Translations under genes and position numbers: made by a program | The notes under the pieces: model-generated | Databases searched by the model: none | Told to the model about the DNA's origin: nothing | The model's input: the letters and a program-made list of their open reading frames with translations, nothing else | Assembly (NCBI GenBank): GCA_017466365.1 | Contig: JAFTUG010000011.1 | Location: forward strand, 124,001 to 188,000 | Source of the DNA: Clostridia bacterium | Lineage (GTDB): Bacteria > Bacillota > Clostridia > Oscillospirales > Acutalibacteraceae | Direction of reading: 5' to 3' | DNA: 64,000 nucleotides | Shown here: one piece after another, positions 44,637 through 52,688 of the stretch | Position numbering within the stretch: the first letter of the stretch is position 1 | Layout: each line of letters starts with the position of its first letter

Positions 44637-45875
44637 ATGAAAAACATAAAATTCAAAAAGAGAAAGAAGGTTTCCCGCAATCTTATTGCGATAATCTGCG
44701 TTGCGGTATGTGCCGTTCTGATTGCAGGAATTTTCCTTGTTGCCAAAAGTCTTATAAATAAAGGCAACGAAACTCCGAAGCCCGAAGGCTATACCTTTGA
44801 AACGGAGGGCTTTGAGAATATTGCCTCAATATCGTGCCTTAACGAAACAATGGCAATTTTCACCGATGCGGAAACGGGCAAGGTCGGAATTATGACTCTC
44901 GGCGGTAAAATCACCGAAAAAGCTGAGCATAACGATATCACGGTTTGCAGCGATTCATGGAGAAACTATCGCTACATAGCCGACAGCCCACGTTCGGAAT
45001 ATCTGCTTCTCGTTGATGCCGAAACAAAAACAATTACCACCCGTCAGTACCACGGCTTGAAAACGCCCGAGATGATTCCGTGCTGGAGTGAGGTCGGAAA
45101 GCATCTTGCATGGACTGATGAAAAAGGCTATGCAGGCGAGGTTAAAACTAAAGAGGTTTCGCTTGAACCCGGTCTTTATCCCGTGGCAACCTCTCTCGGT
45201 GCGGATGCGAAGTACGGCTATGTCGGCAGAACTCTGCGCCTTGAAATTGCGGCGGTTTATGAAAATGCCCGTGATTTTTCAGAGGATATGGCAGCAGTCA
45301 AGCAGGGCGGTAAATGGGGCTATATCAACAATTTCGGCGTTACGGTTATTCCGTTTGAGTTTGACTCATGCAAGCTTGCCGATACGGCAGGCAATGATAT
45401 GTCATTCGGCTTCAGAAACGGTCTTGCGCCCGTTTGTAAGGGAGAAAAATTCGGCATTATCAACTCCGAAGGCGAAACTGTAGTTGATTTCACTTTTGAT
45501 GTAATTCTTCAGGGCGAAGGCGGCAAATATATTGCGTTAAGCGGAGGAAAATGGGGAATAATTACGGTTGACGAAGAGCTTTTCGTTCCCGAAACAACCG
45601 CTTCAACCTCTCCTGCAAATAATGAGCCTGCACTTGCACAGGGTAACTACATGGTAAAGACCTCGGGCAGCGTTCTCAACATGAGAGCGGAGGCAGATTC
45701 CGCTTCCGACGTTGTGGCAAAGATACCCAACGGAACAGTTCTCACCGTTACGAAATCCGTTCCCGGCTGGTCGTATGCAAAATACAATTCGTTTTCGGGC
45801 TGGGTCAGCTCATCATTCCTTATTGAAGCTCCCGTGACCTCTGTTTCCTCAACGTCAACAACCGTTGCCGCATAA
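44637..45875 (+). CDS. Membrane-anchored WG-repeat protein with C-terminal bacterial SH3 domain
   Basis: A 412-aa protein with a lysine-rich start and one membrane helix (about 15-38, LIAIICVAVCAVLIAGIFLV), so the rest is outside. Two to three WG repeats follow (QGGKWGYINNFGVTVIPFEF, GEKFGIINSEGETVVDFTFD, GGKWGIITVDEE), then, after a Thr/Ser/Pro linker, an SH3b domain at about 335-400 (LNMRAEADSASDVVAKIPNG, GWSYAKYNSFSGWVSSSFL). SH3b domains often bind peptidoglycan. Enzymatic function is not evident. GGGGGTG precedes the ATG. Confidence 0.8.
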   Translation: MKNIKFKKRKKVSRNLIAIICVAVCAVLIAGIFLVAKSLINKGNETPKPEGYTFETEGFENIASISCLNETMAIFTDAETGKVGIMTLGGKITEKAEHNDITVCSDSWRNYRYIADSPRSEYLLLVDAETKTITTRQYHGLKTPEMIPCWSEVGKHLAWTDEKGYAGEVKTKEVSLEPGLYPVATSLGADAKYGYVGRTLRLEIAAVYENARDFSEDMAAVKQGGKWGYINNFGVTVIPFEFDSCKLADTAGNDMSFGFRNGLAPVCKGEKFGIINSEGETVVDFTFDVILQGEGGKYIALSGGKWGIITVDEELFVPETTASTSPANNEPALAQGNYMVKTSGSVLNMRAEADSASDVVAKIPNGTVLTVTKSVPGWSYAKYNSFSGWVSSSFLIEAPVTSVSSTSTTVAA

Positions 45876-45913
45876 CAAAATTAAACAAAAATTCAAAAAT
45901 TTGCAAAAAACTG

Positions 45914-45942
45914 TTGACCTTTTAATCTTTATGGGTTATACT
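45914..45942 (+). promoter_or_regulatory. Promoter upstream of the metallophosphoesterase leader
   Basis: TTGACC (45914-45919), 17 nt, TATACT (45937-45942). Expected transcription start near 45949, about 115 nt before the gene. Confidence 0.72.
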
Positions 45943-46003
45943 GTTGGTGTATGATGTCACAGTCATATATCTGCATTTGTGAGCAACAATGTCAGAGCCA
46001 TCC

Positions 46004-46045
46004 GATAAAAGACGTAGAACGGTTTTCTGTTCTACGTCTTTTATC
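46004..46045 (+). terminator. Strong hairpin/terminator inside the metallophosphoesterase leader
   Basis: GATAAAAGACGTAGAAC (46004-46020) and GTTCTACGTCTTTTATC (46029-46045) form a perfect 17-bp stem with an 8-nt loop. The GACGTAGAAC core followed by TTTTAT can act as an intrinsic terminator. It lies between promoter and gene, so the 5' product would be a roughly 95-nt RNA. Confidence 0.65.
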
Positions 46046-46063
46046 ATTCAGAGGAGAAGTGAA

Positions 46064-46897
46064 ATGAAAAAAATAATTGCTTGTGTGTGCATTACCGCCA
46101 TTGCTGCAGGCGGATACCTTTATTGGGGCAACAACAGCCTCACCGTGAGCAGATATACAATTGAAAACGTAAAAATTCCAAAAAGCTTTGATGGCTTTAA
46201 AATCGTTCAGCTTTCCGATATCCATAACAAGGATTTCGGCGGCAGGCTTTCAGAAAAAGTGAAGGAACTTTTGCCCGATATAATCGTTATAACGGGCGAC
46301 CTGATTGACAGCCGAAAAACCGATATTTCCGTTGCGGAAAAACTTATCGCGGAGCTGAAAAGCATTGCTCCGATTTATTATATAACGGGCAACCACGAAA
46401 GCAGAATCGAAGCATATCCCGAGCTGCGTGCGGTGCTTGAAAAACACGGAGCTGCTGTGCTTGACGGCAAAACGGTTGATATAGAGAGAAACGGCGAAAA
46501 AATTACGGTTACGGGTATTGATGACACAACTTTTTTCGGTTCTGCCGTTTTGGATGAGAGCAAAATTATATTTTCTCAAAAGCTTAAGGAGCTTGCGGAA
46601 AACAGAGGTGATGGCTTCGGAATTCTTCTTTCTCACCGCCCCGAGCTGATTGATATTTATGCCGAACACGGCTATGACCTTGCTTTTACAGGTCATGCCC
46701 ACGGCGGACAGATTAGGCTGCCGTTTGTAGGCGGAGTTCTTACCCCAAATCAGGGCTTTTTCCCTGAATATGATGCGGGAGAATTCAAAAAAGACGGCTT
46801 GACCATGCTTGTTTCAAGAGGACTCGGCAACAGTCTTTTCCCATTCAGAATAGGAAACCGACCCGATATTGTTTTGTGCGAATTAAAGGGAGAATAA
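46064..46897 (+). CDS. Membrane-anchored metallophosphoesterase (YkuE/YaeI-like)
   Basis: 277 aa, N-terminal hydrophobic segment (about 3-20), then the calcineurin-like motifs QLSDIHN, ITGDLIDS, YITGNHES and FTGHAHGGQ that bind two metals. Homologues include B. subtilis YkuE and E. coli YaeI, phosphodiesterases at the membrane face. ATG at 46064 follows GAGGAG at 46051-46056; a reading from 45989 would translate through the leader hairpin. Paired with the following gene, 1 nt away. Confidence 0.87.
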   Translation: MKKIIACVCITAIAAGGYLYWGNNSLTVSRYTIENVKIPKSFDGFKIVQLSDIHNKDFGGRLSEKVKELLPDIIVITGDLIDSRKTDISVAEKLIAELKSIAPIYYITGNHESRIEAYPELRAVLEKHGAAVLDGKTVDIERNGEKITVTGIDDTTFFGSAVLDESKIIFSQKLKELAENRGDGFGILLSHRPELIDIYAEHGYDLAFTGHAHGGQIRLPFVGGVLTPNQGFFPEYDAGEFKKDGLTMLVSRGLGNSLFPFRIGNRPDIVLCELKGE

Positions 46898-46898
46898 T

Positions 46899-47564
46899 AT
46901 GAAAAAATTGCTGAAGAAAATAATAATCGCCGTCATATGCATAGGTTTGGTATGCACGGCGGCGGTCTTGGGAGTTAATTTCTATATTGTAAAATCATCG
47001 GAAAAGTATATTCTCGATATGGATAATGCGGGCGAGGGCTACGATTGCGTGCTTGTTCTCGGCTGCGGAGTATGGGGAGATAAGCCGAGCCATATGCTTG
47101 AGGACAGGCTGCTTGTAGGCATTGAGCTTTGCAAAAACGGTGCGAGTGAAAAGCTGCTTATGAGCGGCGACCACGGCAGAGACGAATATGACGAGGTAAA
47201 TGTTATGAAAAAGTTTGCAACCGACAGAGGGCTTGATTCAGAGGATGTTTTCATGGACCATGCAGGCTTTTCTACATATGAGAGCATGTATCGTGCAAGG
47301 GATATTTTCAAGGCGAAAAAGGTGCTTATTGTAACGCAGGAATATCACCTCTACCGTGCGATTTTTGTTGCAAGAAGGCTGGGACTTGATGCACACGGCG
47401 TAACGAGCGATTTGAGGGATTACGGAGGTCAGATTTTCAGGGATATTCGTGAAATTCTGGCAAGAAACAAGGATTTGGTTTATACAATTATAAAGCCCGA
47501 GCCGACATATCTCGGCGAAGCAATTCCCGTTCAGGGCGACGGAAATGCGACAAACGATAAATAA
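46899..47564 (+). CDS. SanA/YdcF-family (DUF218) membrane protein
   Basis: 221 aa with an N-terminal membrane helix (about 8-30) and the DUF218 core: CVLVLGCGVWGDKPSHMLED, KLLMSGDHGRDEYDEVN, GFSTYESMYRARDIFKAKKV and VTQEYHLYRAIFVARRLGLD. E. coli SanA affects envelope barrier function; the biochemical activity is unsettled. In an operon with the metallophosphoesterase. Confidence 0.85.
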   Translation: MKKLLKKIIIAVICIGLVCTAAVLGVNFYIVKSSEKYILDMDNAGEGYDCVLVLGCGVWGDKPSHMLEDRLLVGIELCKNGASEKLLMSGDHGRDEYDEVNVMKKFATDRGLDSEDVFMDHAGFSTYESMYRARDIFKAKKVLIVTQEYHLYRAIFVARRLGLDAHGVTSDLRDYGGQIFRDIREILARNKDLVYTIIKPEPTYLGEAIPVQGDGNATNDK

Positions 47565-47590
47565 AAAGAGGCTGTGAAAACAGCCTCTTT
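47565..47590. terminator. Bidirectional terminator between convergent genes
   Basis: AAAGAGGCTGT (47565-47575) pairs with ACAGCCTCTTT (47580-47590); A-run on the left and T-run on the right serve both strands. Confidence 0.85.
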
Positions 47591-47592
47591 CC

Positions 47593-48141
47593 TTATTCTA
47601 CAAATTCAGCTTCTTCAATCATATCGCATACCTTGAAATCGGTCAGAGCGAAAACTCTTTCACCGAGCGATTCATAGTATTCGTCATTATCGCGGTCACA
47701 GAGCATGGCGTAATTTTTGCCGATGCTTTCTTCAACGTTTCTGTTCTTTCTCACCGAAAGGAAATAGAAGGTGAAGGATGAACCGTCGGAAATATTCGCA
47801 AAAAATCCCGGTGCGGTTTCGCTTATTTCGGAATACATCGCATTAACAACCTGCGATGTGAGCATGGGATGCTGCATATATTTCTGCAATGCAATCTGCA
47901 CCGAAAAAACTATAAGCGCACGGAGCTGACGGACTTCGTTTGTTGTCAGCTTTGCGGCATCCTTCGGGCAGAGCATTTCGGGCTTAAGAGAAGCAAGCTT
48001 TTTGCCGAGCTCGGCGGCTTTGTCCATATTGCCGTTGCTGCGGAAGTTATCCATGAGCATCGCAAGCTCTGCAAGGTCCGCACCTGCACCGTCGGTTTTT
48101 TTCGGATGAAAGATTTTAATATCTTCGTCGTTTGCTTTCAT
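47593..48141 (-). CDS. Uncharacterised 182-aa protein
   Basis: No family recognised. The sequence is helical, with ADLAELAMLMDNFRSNGNMD, LTTNEVRQLRALIVFSVQIA and a C-terminal FYFLSVRKNRNVEESIGKNY then acidic end. No membrane segment. It starts 2 nt after the PHP gene stop on the minus strand, so it is co-translated with it. Confidence 0.75.
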   Translation of the reverse strand: MKANDEDIKIFHPKKTDGAGADLAELAMLMDNFRSNGNMDKAAELGKKLASLKPEMLCPKDAAKLTTNEVRQLRALIVFSVQIALQKYMQHPMLTSQVVNAMYSEISETAPGFFANISDGSSFTFYFLSVRKNRNVEESIGKNYAMLCDRDNDEYYESLGERVFALTDFKVCDMIEEAEFVE

Positions 48142-48143
48142 TT

Positions 48144-48998
48144 TTATTTATTCTCCGTTGCTGCTTTTTTCTTTTTCATTTTGGTTTTGTAGCTCATAAG
48201 AGCCTTAACCTGCGCATCGGGAGTTGAATATTCGCCGATGCTGATGGGCTGCTTTGAATACATGCCCCTGAACTCTGTTCCGCCAACGGTGAGAAGTCCG
48301 TTTGCCTTTGCTGCGGCGGCAAGCTTCTTTCCGAGCTCCTCGCTGATTTCGGGATTCCAAACCTCAACGCCGTCAATACCTGCGGGAATAAGCTTTTCAA
48401 AGAGCTCAAGGCTGTCAGGATGAGCAAGAACAGCAATTCCGCCCGCCTCGTGAATGGCATCAATAACCTCTTTCGGGTCAGGATAGCTGACCTTAACAAG
48501 AACATTGTCGGGGCTTTCGGGTGAGAAAAGCTCATAGTAAAGGTCGCCGTAAATCTTATCGGTAAGACCGCATTCAAGAAGAGCATGCATGATATGCTGC
48601 TCAAAAACTGCGGTTGCGCCCGTTGCACACTTGAGAACAAGCTCGGGTGTTATGGGATATTTTCTGGCAATTTTAAGAGTTATCAGCTGATTTGCCTTTT
48701 TTCTTGTAACAATATTTCTGTGGCAAAGACCTTCAAGCCTGTCCGGACTGTCGCTCAAATAGCAAAGAATTTCAACATTTTTGCCTGATTCGGAGTCGGT
48801 GGCAGAAATTTCCACGCCGGGGATAACGGTTACACCCCTGCGTTCGCCGATTATTTTGCCTCTTACCGTACCTGCCTGGCAATCACGGTCAGTTATGGCA
48901 ATGGTTGATATTCCGCGTTTCTGCGCAAGAACAATGAGGTCATCAATACCCATTGAACTATCGGAAAGCTTTGTGTGGCAATGCAAATCCGCTGACAT
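48144..48998 (-). CDS. PHP-domain phosphoesterase
   Basis: 284 aa with the PHP metal motifs DLHCHTKLSDSS, AITDRDCQAGT, VIPGVEISA, VLAHPDS and, near the end, VGGTEFRG. Similar to the YciV/RNase AM group, which acts on 3',5'-nucleoside bisphosphates and RNA 5' ends. The last motif in that group is normally GSDFHG; here it is GTEFRG, so metal binding may differ. Promoter and AGAGAGG lie directly upstream. Confidence 0.83.
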   Translation of the reverse strand: MSADLHCHTKLSDSSMGIDDLIVLAQKRGISTIAITDRDCQAGTVRGKIIGERRGVTVIPGVEISATDSESGKNVEILCYLSDSPDRLEGLCHRNIVTRKKANQLITLKIARKYPITPELVLKCATGATAVFEQHIMHALLECGLTDKIYGDLYYELFSPESPDNVLVKVSYPDPKEVIDAIHEAGGIAVLAHPDSLELFEKLIPAGIDGVEVWNPEISEELGKKLAAAAKANGLLTVGGTEFRGMYSKQPISIGEYSTPDAQVKALMSYKTKMKKKKAATENK

Positions 48999-49048
48999 AA
49001 ATTATACCTCTCTCAAAAAAATGCATAAAATGCTCAATATATACCATA

Positions 49049-49077
49049 ATTATATACCATTTATGATTTTTGTGCAA
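49049..49077 (-). promoter_or_regulatory. Promoter of the PHP-hypothetical pair
   Basis: On the minus strand TTGCAC (complement of 49072-49077), 17 nt, TATAAT (complement of 49049-49054). Confidence 0.7.
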
Positions 49078-49118
49078 GCATTTTTTGAATTTTAAGGCGC
49101 ATTTAAGGCGGATATTTC

Positions 49119-49146
49119 TTGATTTTCTGCGGTTTTGCACTATAAT
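49119..49146 (+). promoter_or_regulatory. Promoter of mnmA
   Basis: TTGATT (49119-49124), 16 nt, TATAAT (49141-49146), diverging from the PHP promoter. Confidence 0.65.
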
Positions 49147-49219
49147 ATATATTATAAAAAAATCAAAGCCGAAATATTATTTTTATTCGGAAAAATGTAT
49201 TATTGAGGGTGAAGCTCTT

Positions 49220-50269
49220 ATGAAAAAAATCGCAATCGGACTCAGCGGAGGTGTGGACAGCGCAACCGCCGCATATCTTCTTCTTGAAAAAGGATATGAT
49301 GTTACGGGCATTATTCTGCGCCTGAAGCCCGAATCGCTTGCCGATGCGGATATTTCCGATGCAAAAAGAATTGCAGATTTGCTCGGAATTGAGCTTTTGG
49401 TGCTTGACCGCCGTGAGGTTTTCGATAAGAGTGTTATCGAGCCGTTTGTTGCGGAATATCTTGCCGCAAGGACTCCCAACCCCTGCATTGAATGCAACAG
49501 CACGATAAAATTCGGTGCAATGCTTGATTATGCGCTTCAAATCGGTTGCGACGGCATTGCAACGGGTCATTATGCCAAAATCGAAGAAAACGGCGGCAGA
49601 TACCTGCTCAAAAGGTCGCAGAGTCCCAAGGACCAGAGCTATTTTCTTTACAGATTAAATCAGCATCAGCTCTCGCACACGGTTTTTCCGCTTGAGGGCA
49701 TGGAAAAAACGCAGATAAGGGAAATTGCCGAAAAGGCAGGTATTCCCGTTGCGGGAAAGGGCGACAGTCAGGAAATCTGCTTTGTGCCGAATGATGATTA
49801 TACAGCATATCTTGCTTCTCTCGGGGTGACTTCTCCGAAGGGCAATTTTATTGATATAAACGGCAGTATTCTCGGCACTCACAACGGAATAATCAACTAC
49901 ACAATCGGGCAGCGCAAGGGACTCGGAGCGTTCGGAAAGCCTATGTTTGTTACGGGAATTTCAGCAGAGAATAACACGGTAACAATCGGTGAAAACGGCA
50001 GTCAGTACAGCAGCGGGCTCATTGCGGACAGGCTTAATTTTATTTCGGTTGAAAATCTTACGCAGCCGATAAGAGCGGATGTAAAAATCCGTTTCCGTGC
50101 AAGACCCGAGCCTGCAACCGTAGCTCCGAACGGCGATGGCACGGTAAGCGTTGTTTTTGACGAGCCTCAACGCTCGGTAACGCCGGGTCAGAGCGCCGTT
50201 TTCTATGACGGAGATACAGTTATCGGAGGCGGAAGAATAATTAAAGCAATAATGAAGAGTGAAAAGTAA
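49220..50269 (+). CDS. mnmA: tRNA-specific 2-thiouridylase MnmA
   Basis: Adds sulfur at the 2-position of wobble U34 in tRNAs for Lys, Glu and Gln. 349 aa: PP-loop GLSGGVDSATAAY, catalytic cysteine in RTPNPCIECNSTIKFG, KDQSYFLYRL, the second cysteine in DSQEICFVP and GQRKGLGAFGKP. ATG at 49220 follows GAGGGTGA; the longer reading from 49070 includes the promoter. A cysteine desulfurase partner is not in the window. Confidence 0.95.
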   Translation: MKKIAIGLSGGVDSATAAYLLLEKGYDVTGIILRLKPESLADADISDAKRIADLLGIELLVLDRREVFDKSVIEPFVAEYLAARTPNPCIECNSTIKFGAMLDYALQIGCDGIATGHYAKIEENGGRYLLKRSQSPKDQSYFLYRLNQHQLSHTVFPLEGMEKTQIREIAEKAGIPVAGKGDSQEICFVPNDDYTAYLASLGVTSPKGNFIDINGSILGTHNGIINYTIGQRKGLGAFGKPMFVTGISAENNTVTIGENGSQYSSGLIADRLNFISVENLTQPIRADVKIRFRARPEPATVAPNGDGTVSVVFDEPQRSVTPGQSAVFYDGDTVIGGGRIIKAIMKSEK

Positions 50270-50326
50270 AGGATAGGCTCCGTCTATAACCGATTAAAAT
50301 TGGGTGTGGGCAACGTCCACCCTAAA

Positions 50327-51256
50327 CTATTCACTGAAAATTGTCTCAATAACCTTATCGCTGCCCTTGGGCGAATAATTCCATGAGTCAATATGCCCCT
50401 CTTTTATGAAATATTTCGGCGGCTGAATCGGATAATCCGCATCGAATGAATCAACGATAATCAGCTTTATTTTCATTTTTGAAGGCAAAATGCTTTTTAT
50501 ATATACTCCTGCATGGCAGCCTGCGGTTATCCCCTCGGAAAACTCCGCAAGCCCTGCAAGATTGGGTGTAAGCTCAACGAAAATTCCATATTTTTCAACA
50601 GAACGCACTATGCCGGGCACGGTTTCGCCAACGGTGAAAAGTGCCGCATTCTCCTCCCAGGTGCCGAGCAGCTCTCTGTGGCTTAAGGTGATTCTTCCGT
50701 TTTCGTCAATACCCTTCACAACGGCAAAAATATTCTGACCCGGAGTGAATCTTGCACTCGGGTGGGGGATTCTCGAAACGGAAATGCTGTCGATGGGCAT
50801 AAGTGCGCTTAAGCCTGCGCCGATATCGCAGAAAACACCGAAGCCCTCAATATGGGAAACGGTTGCGGGGATAACGTCGCCCGTCTTAAGGCCTGCAATA
50901 TAACCGTTCATGCATTCGCGCTGAACCTTTCTTCTTGAAAGAACAGCAACGGTCTCACCGCCCGAATCGGTGCGGAATCCCGTTACGGAAAACATGACGG
51001 GTTTGTTTACTCTGGAAATAAGAGCGATATCTCTTACCGTGCCTTCTTCTATGCCGACTGCACCCTCGTTTCGGGGAATTATTCCCCTCATGCAGCCGAG
51101 GTCAACGTGCAGATTATGCTCGCTGTCGCAGCGGGTAACCCTGCCTTCAAGCAAAGCATCGGAGTAAAATGCATCACGCAGTGCAAAAGTGCTGGAGAGA
51201 TATCTTTTGTTTTCTTCTGTTGATATTATCTGACCCTCGGGTTTAAAAAGCTTCAT
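50327..51256 (-). CDS. S1-domain RNA-binding protein (ribosomal protein S1-like)
   Basis: 309 aa with three S1 OB folds: about 35-110 (LEGRVTRCDSEHNLHVDLGC), 125-195 (GDVIPATVSHIEGFGVFCDI, then GRITLSHRELLGTWEEN) and 205-270 (VGETVPGIVRSVEKYGIFVE). Firmicute S1 homologues usually have four repeats and a role in mRNA binding is likely but unproven. The palindrome TTTCATATGAAA at 51279-51290 is upstream of its start. Confidence 0.82.
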   Translation of the reverse strand: MKLFKPEGQIISTEENKRYLSSTFALRDAFYSDALLEGRVTRCDSEHNLHVDLGCMRGIIPRNEGAVGIEEGTVRDIALISRVNKPVMFSVTGFRTDSGGETVAVLSRRKVQRECMNGYIAGLKTGDVIPATVSHIEGFGVFCDIGAGLSALMPIDSISVSRIPHPSARFTPGQNIFAVVKGIDENGRITLSHRELLGTWEENAALFTVGETVPGIVRSVEKYGIFVELTPNLAGLAEFSEGITAGCHAGVYIKSILPSKMKIKLIIVDSFDADYPIQPPKYFIKEGHIDSWNYSPKGSDKVIETIFSE

Positions 51257-51338
51257 TATTGACCACCGTTCCTATAGTTTCATATGAAATTTATATGTCA
51301 TAACCAATAAATTAATACCAAAAAATTAACGCATAACG

Positions 51339-51367
51339 TATACATTATTTATTGCTTGTGATATAAT
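51339..51367 (+). promoter_or_regulatory. Promoter of the DUF951-prfA operon
   Basis: TATACA (51339-51344), 17 nt, TATAAT (51362-51367) with TGA just before (extended -10). TATTACC is then repeated twice within 51379-51400. Confidence 0.6.
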
Positions 51368-51416
51368 ATATTATTAATGTTATTACCTATTATTACCTAT
51401 TTACGGGGAGATATTT

Positions 51417-51599
51417 ATGGATGTAAGAGTCGGAGACACACTTCTTATGAAAAAAAACCATCCCTGCGGCGAAAATAAATTTGCCGTTTTAAGAATCGGT
51501 GCGGATTTTCGCATCAGATGCCTCGGCTGCGGCAGAGAGATGATGCTCGAAAGAGTCAAGGTTGAAAAAAACATAAAAAAAATAATCCGTGAGGAATAA
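51417..51599 (+). CDS. DUF951 family small protein
   Basis: 60 aa: VRVGDTLLMKKNHPCGENKF, RIGADFRIRCLGCGREMMLE, and a lysine-rich end, the complete DUF951 pattern with three cysteines. The family is common in Firmicutes and has no assigned function; the basic, OB-like sequence would suit nucleic-acid binding. GGGGAGA precedes the ATG; 12 nt to prfA. Confidence 0.88.
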   Translation: MDVRVGDTLLMKKNHPCGENKFAVLRIGADFRIRCLGCGREMMLERVKVEKNIKKIIREE

Positions 51600-51611
51600 T
51601 TCGGAGGCTGT

Positions 51612-52679
51612 ATGCTCGATAAATTGATAAAGGTTGAAGAACGCTTTGAGGATATAAACCAAAAGCTCTGTGAAAGCGATGTTGTTTCGGATATGGCGCT
51701 TTATAAAAAGCTTATGCAGGAGCTTAAGGTTTTAACCCCGATTGTTGAAAAATTCCGCCAGCTTAAGGCGGCACAGGCTACCCGTGACGAAGCAAAGGAA
51801 ATGCTTGATGCAGGCGGCATGGAAAAGGATTTCCGTGACATGGTTTGGGAAGAATATGAGGAAGCAGGCAGAAACATTGAGGTTTTTCAGGAGGAGCTTA
51901 AGGTTCTTCTTCTGCCCCGTGACCCGAATGACGATAAGAACGTTATTGTTGAAATAAGAGGCGGCGCAGGCGGCGAAGAGGCATCTCTTTTTGCAGGCGT
52001 TCTCTACAGAATGTACTCAATGTATGCCGAAACAAAGGGCTGGAAAACGGAAATTCTCAATTCCAACCCCACGGAGCTTGGCGGATTTAAGGAAGTCAGC
52101 TTTATGATTGAGGGCGAGGGTGCATATTCACGCTTCAAGTTTGAAAGCGGTGTTCACCGAGTTCAGCGTGTTCCCGAAACGGAAAGTCAGGGCAGAATTC
52201 ACACCTCAACCGTAACCGTTGCCGTTCTTCCCGAGGCGGAGGAGGTTGATATTGAAATCAACCCTGCCGATTTGCAGATTGATACCTACCGTTCGGGCGG
52301 TGCAGGCGGTCAGCATGTTAACAAAACCGAAAGCGCAATCAGAATTACGCATCTTCCCACGGGAACGGTTGTTGAATGCCAGGATGAAAGAAGCCAGCAT
52401 AAAAATAAGGACAGAGCTATGAAAATTCTCCGCTCAAAAATACTTGAAGCAGAGCAGGCAAAGCAGCATGATGCCATTGCAGGCGAAAGACGTGCGCAGG
52501 TCGGCACGGGCGACAGAAGCGAGAGAATACGCACCTATAACTATCCGCAGGGCAGAGTCAGCGACCACAGAATTAACCTGACCCTTTACCGAATTGAAGC
52601 AATTCTTAACGGTGATCTTGATGAGATTATTGATGCTCTTGTTACTGCAGATACGGCAGAAAAGCTGAAGAATGAATAA
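51612..52679 (+). CDS. prfA: Peptide chain release factor 1
   Basis: Terminates translation at UAA and UAG. 355 aa with GGQ in [19 protein letters not shown] and the stop-codon recognition PET tripeptide in [18 protein letters not shown] (PAT in E. coli RF1), which marks it as RF1, not RF2. TCGGAGG precedes the ATG. The usual neighbour prmC, which methylates the GGQ, is not between it and the next gene. Confidence 0.97.
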   Translation: MLDKLIKVEERFEDINQKLCESDVVSDMALYKKLMQELKVLTPIVEKFRQLKAAQATRDEAKEMLDAGGMEKDFRDMVWEEYEEAGRNIEVFQEELKVLLLPRDPNDDKNVIVEIRGGAGGEEASLFAGVLYRMYSMYAETKGWKTEILNSNPTELGGFKEVSFMIEGEGAYSRFKFESGVHRVQRVPETESQGRIHTSTVTVAVLPEAEEVDIEINPADLQIDTYRSGGAGGQHVNKTESAIRITHLPTGTVVECQDERSQHKNKDRAMKILRSKILEAEQAKQHDAIAGERRAQVGTGDRSERIRTYNYPQGRVSDHRINLTLYRIEAILNGDLDEIIDALVTADTAEKLKNE

Positions 52680-52688
52680 GGAACAAAA

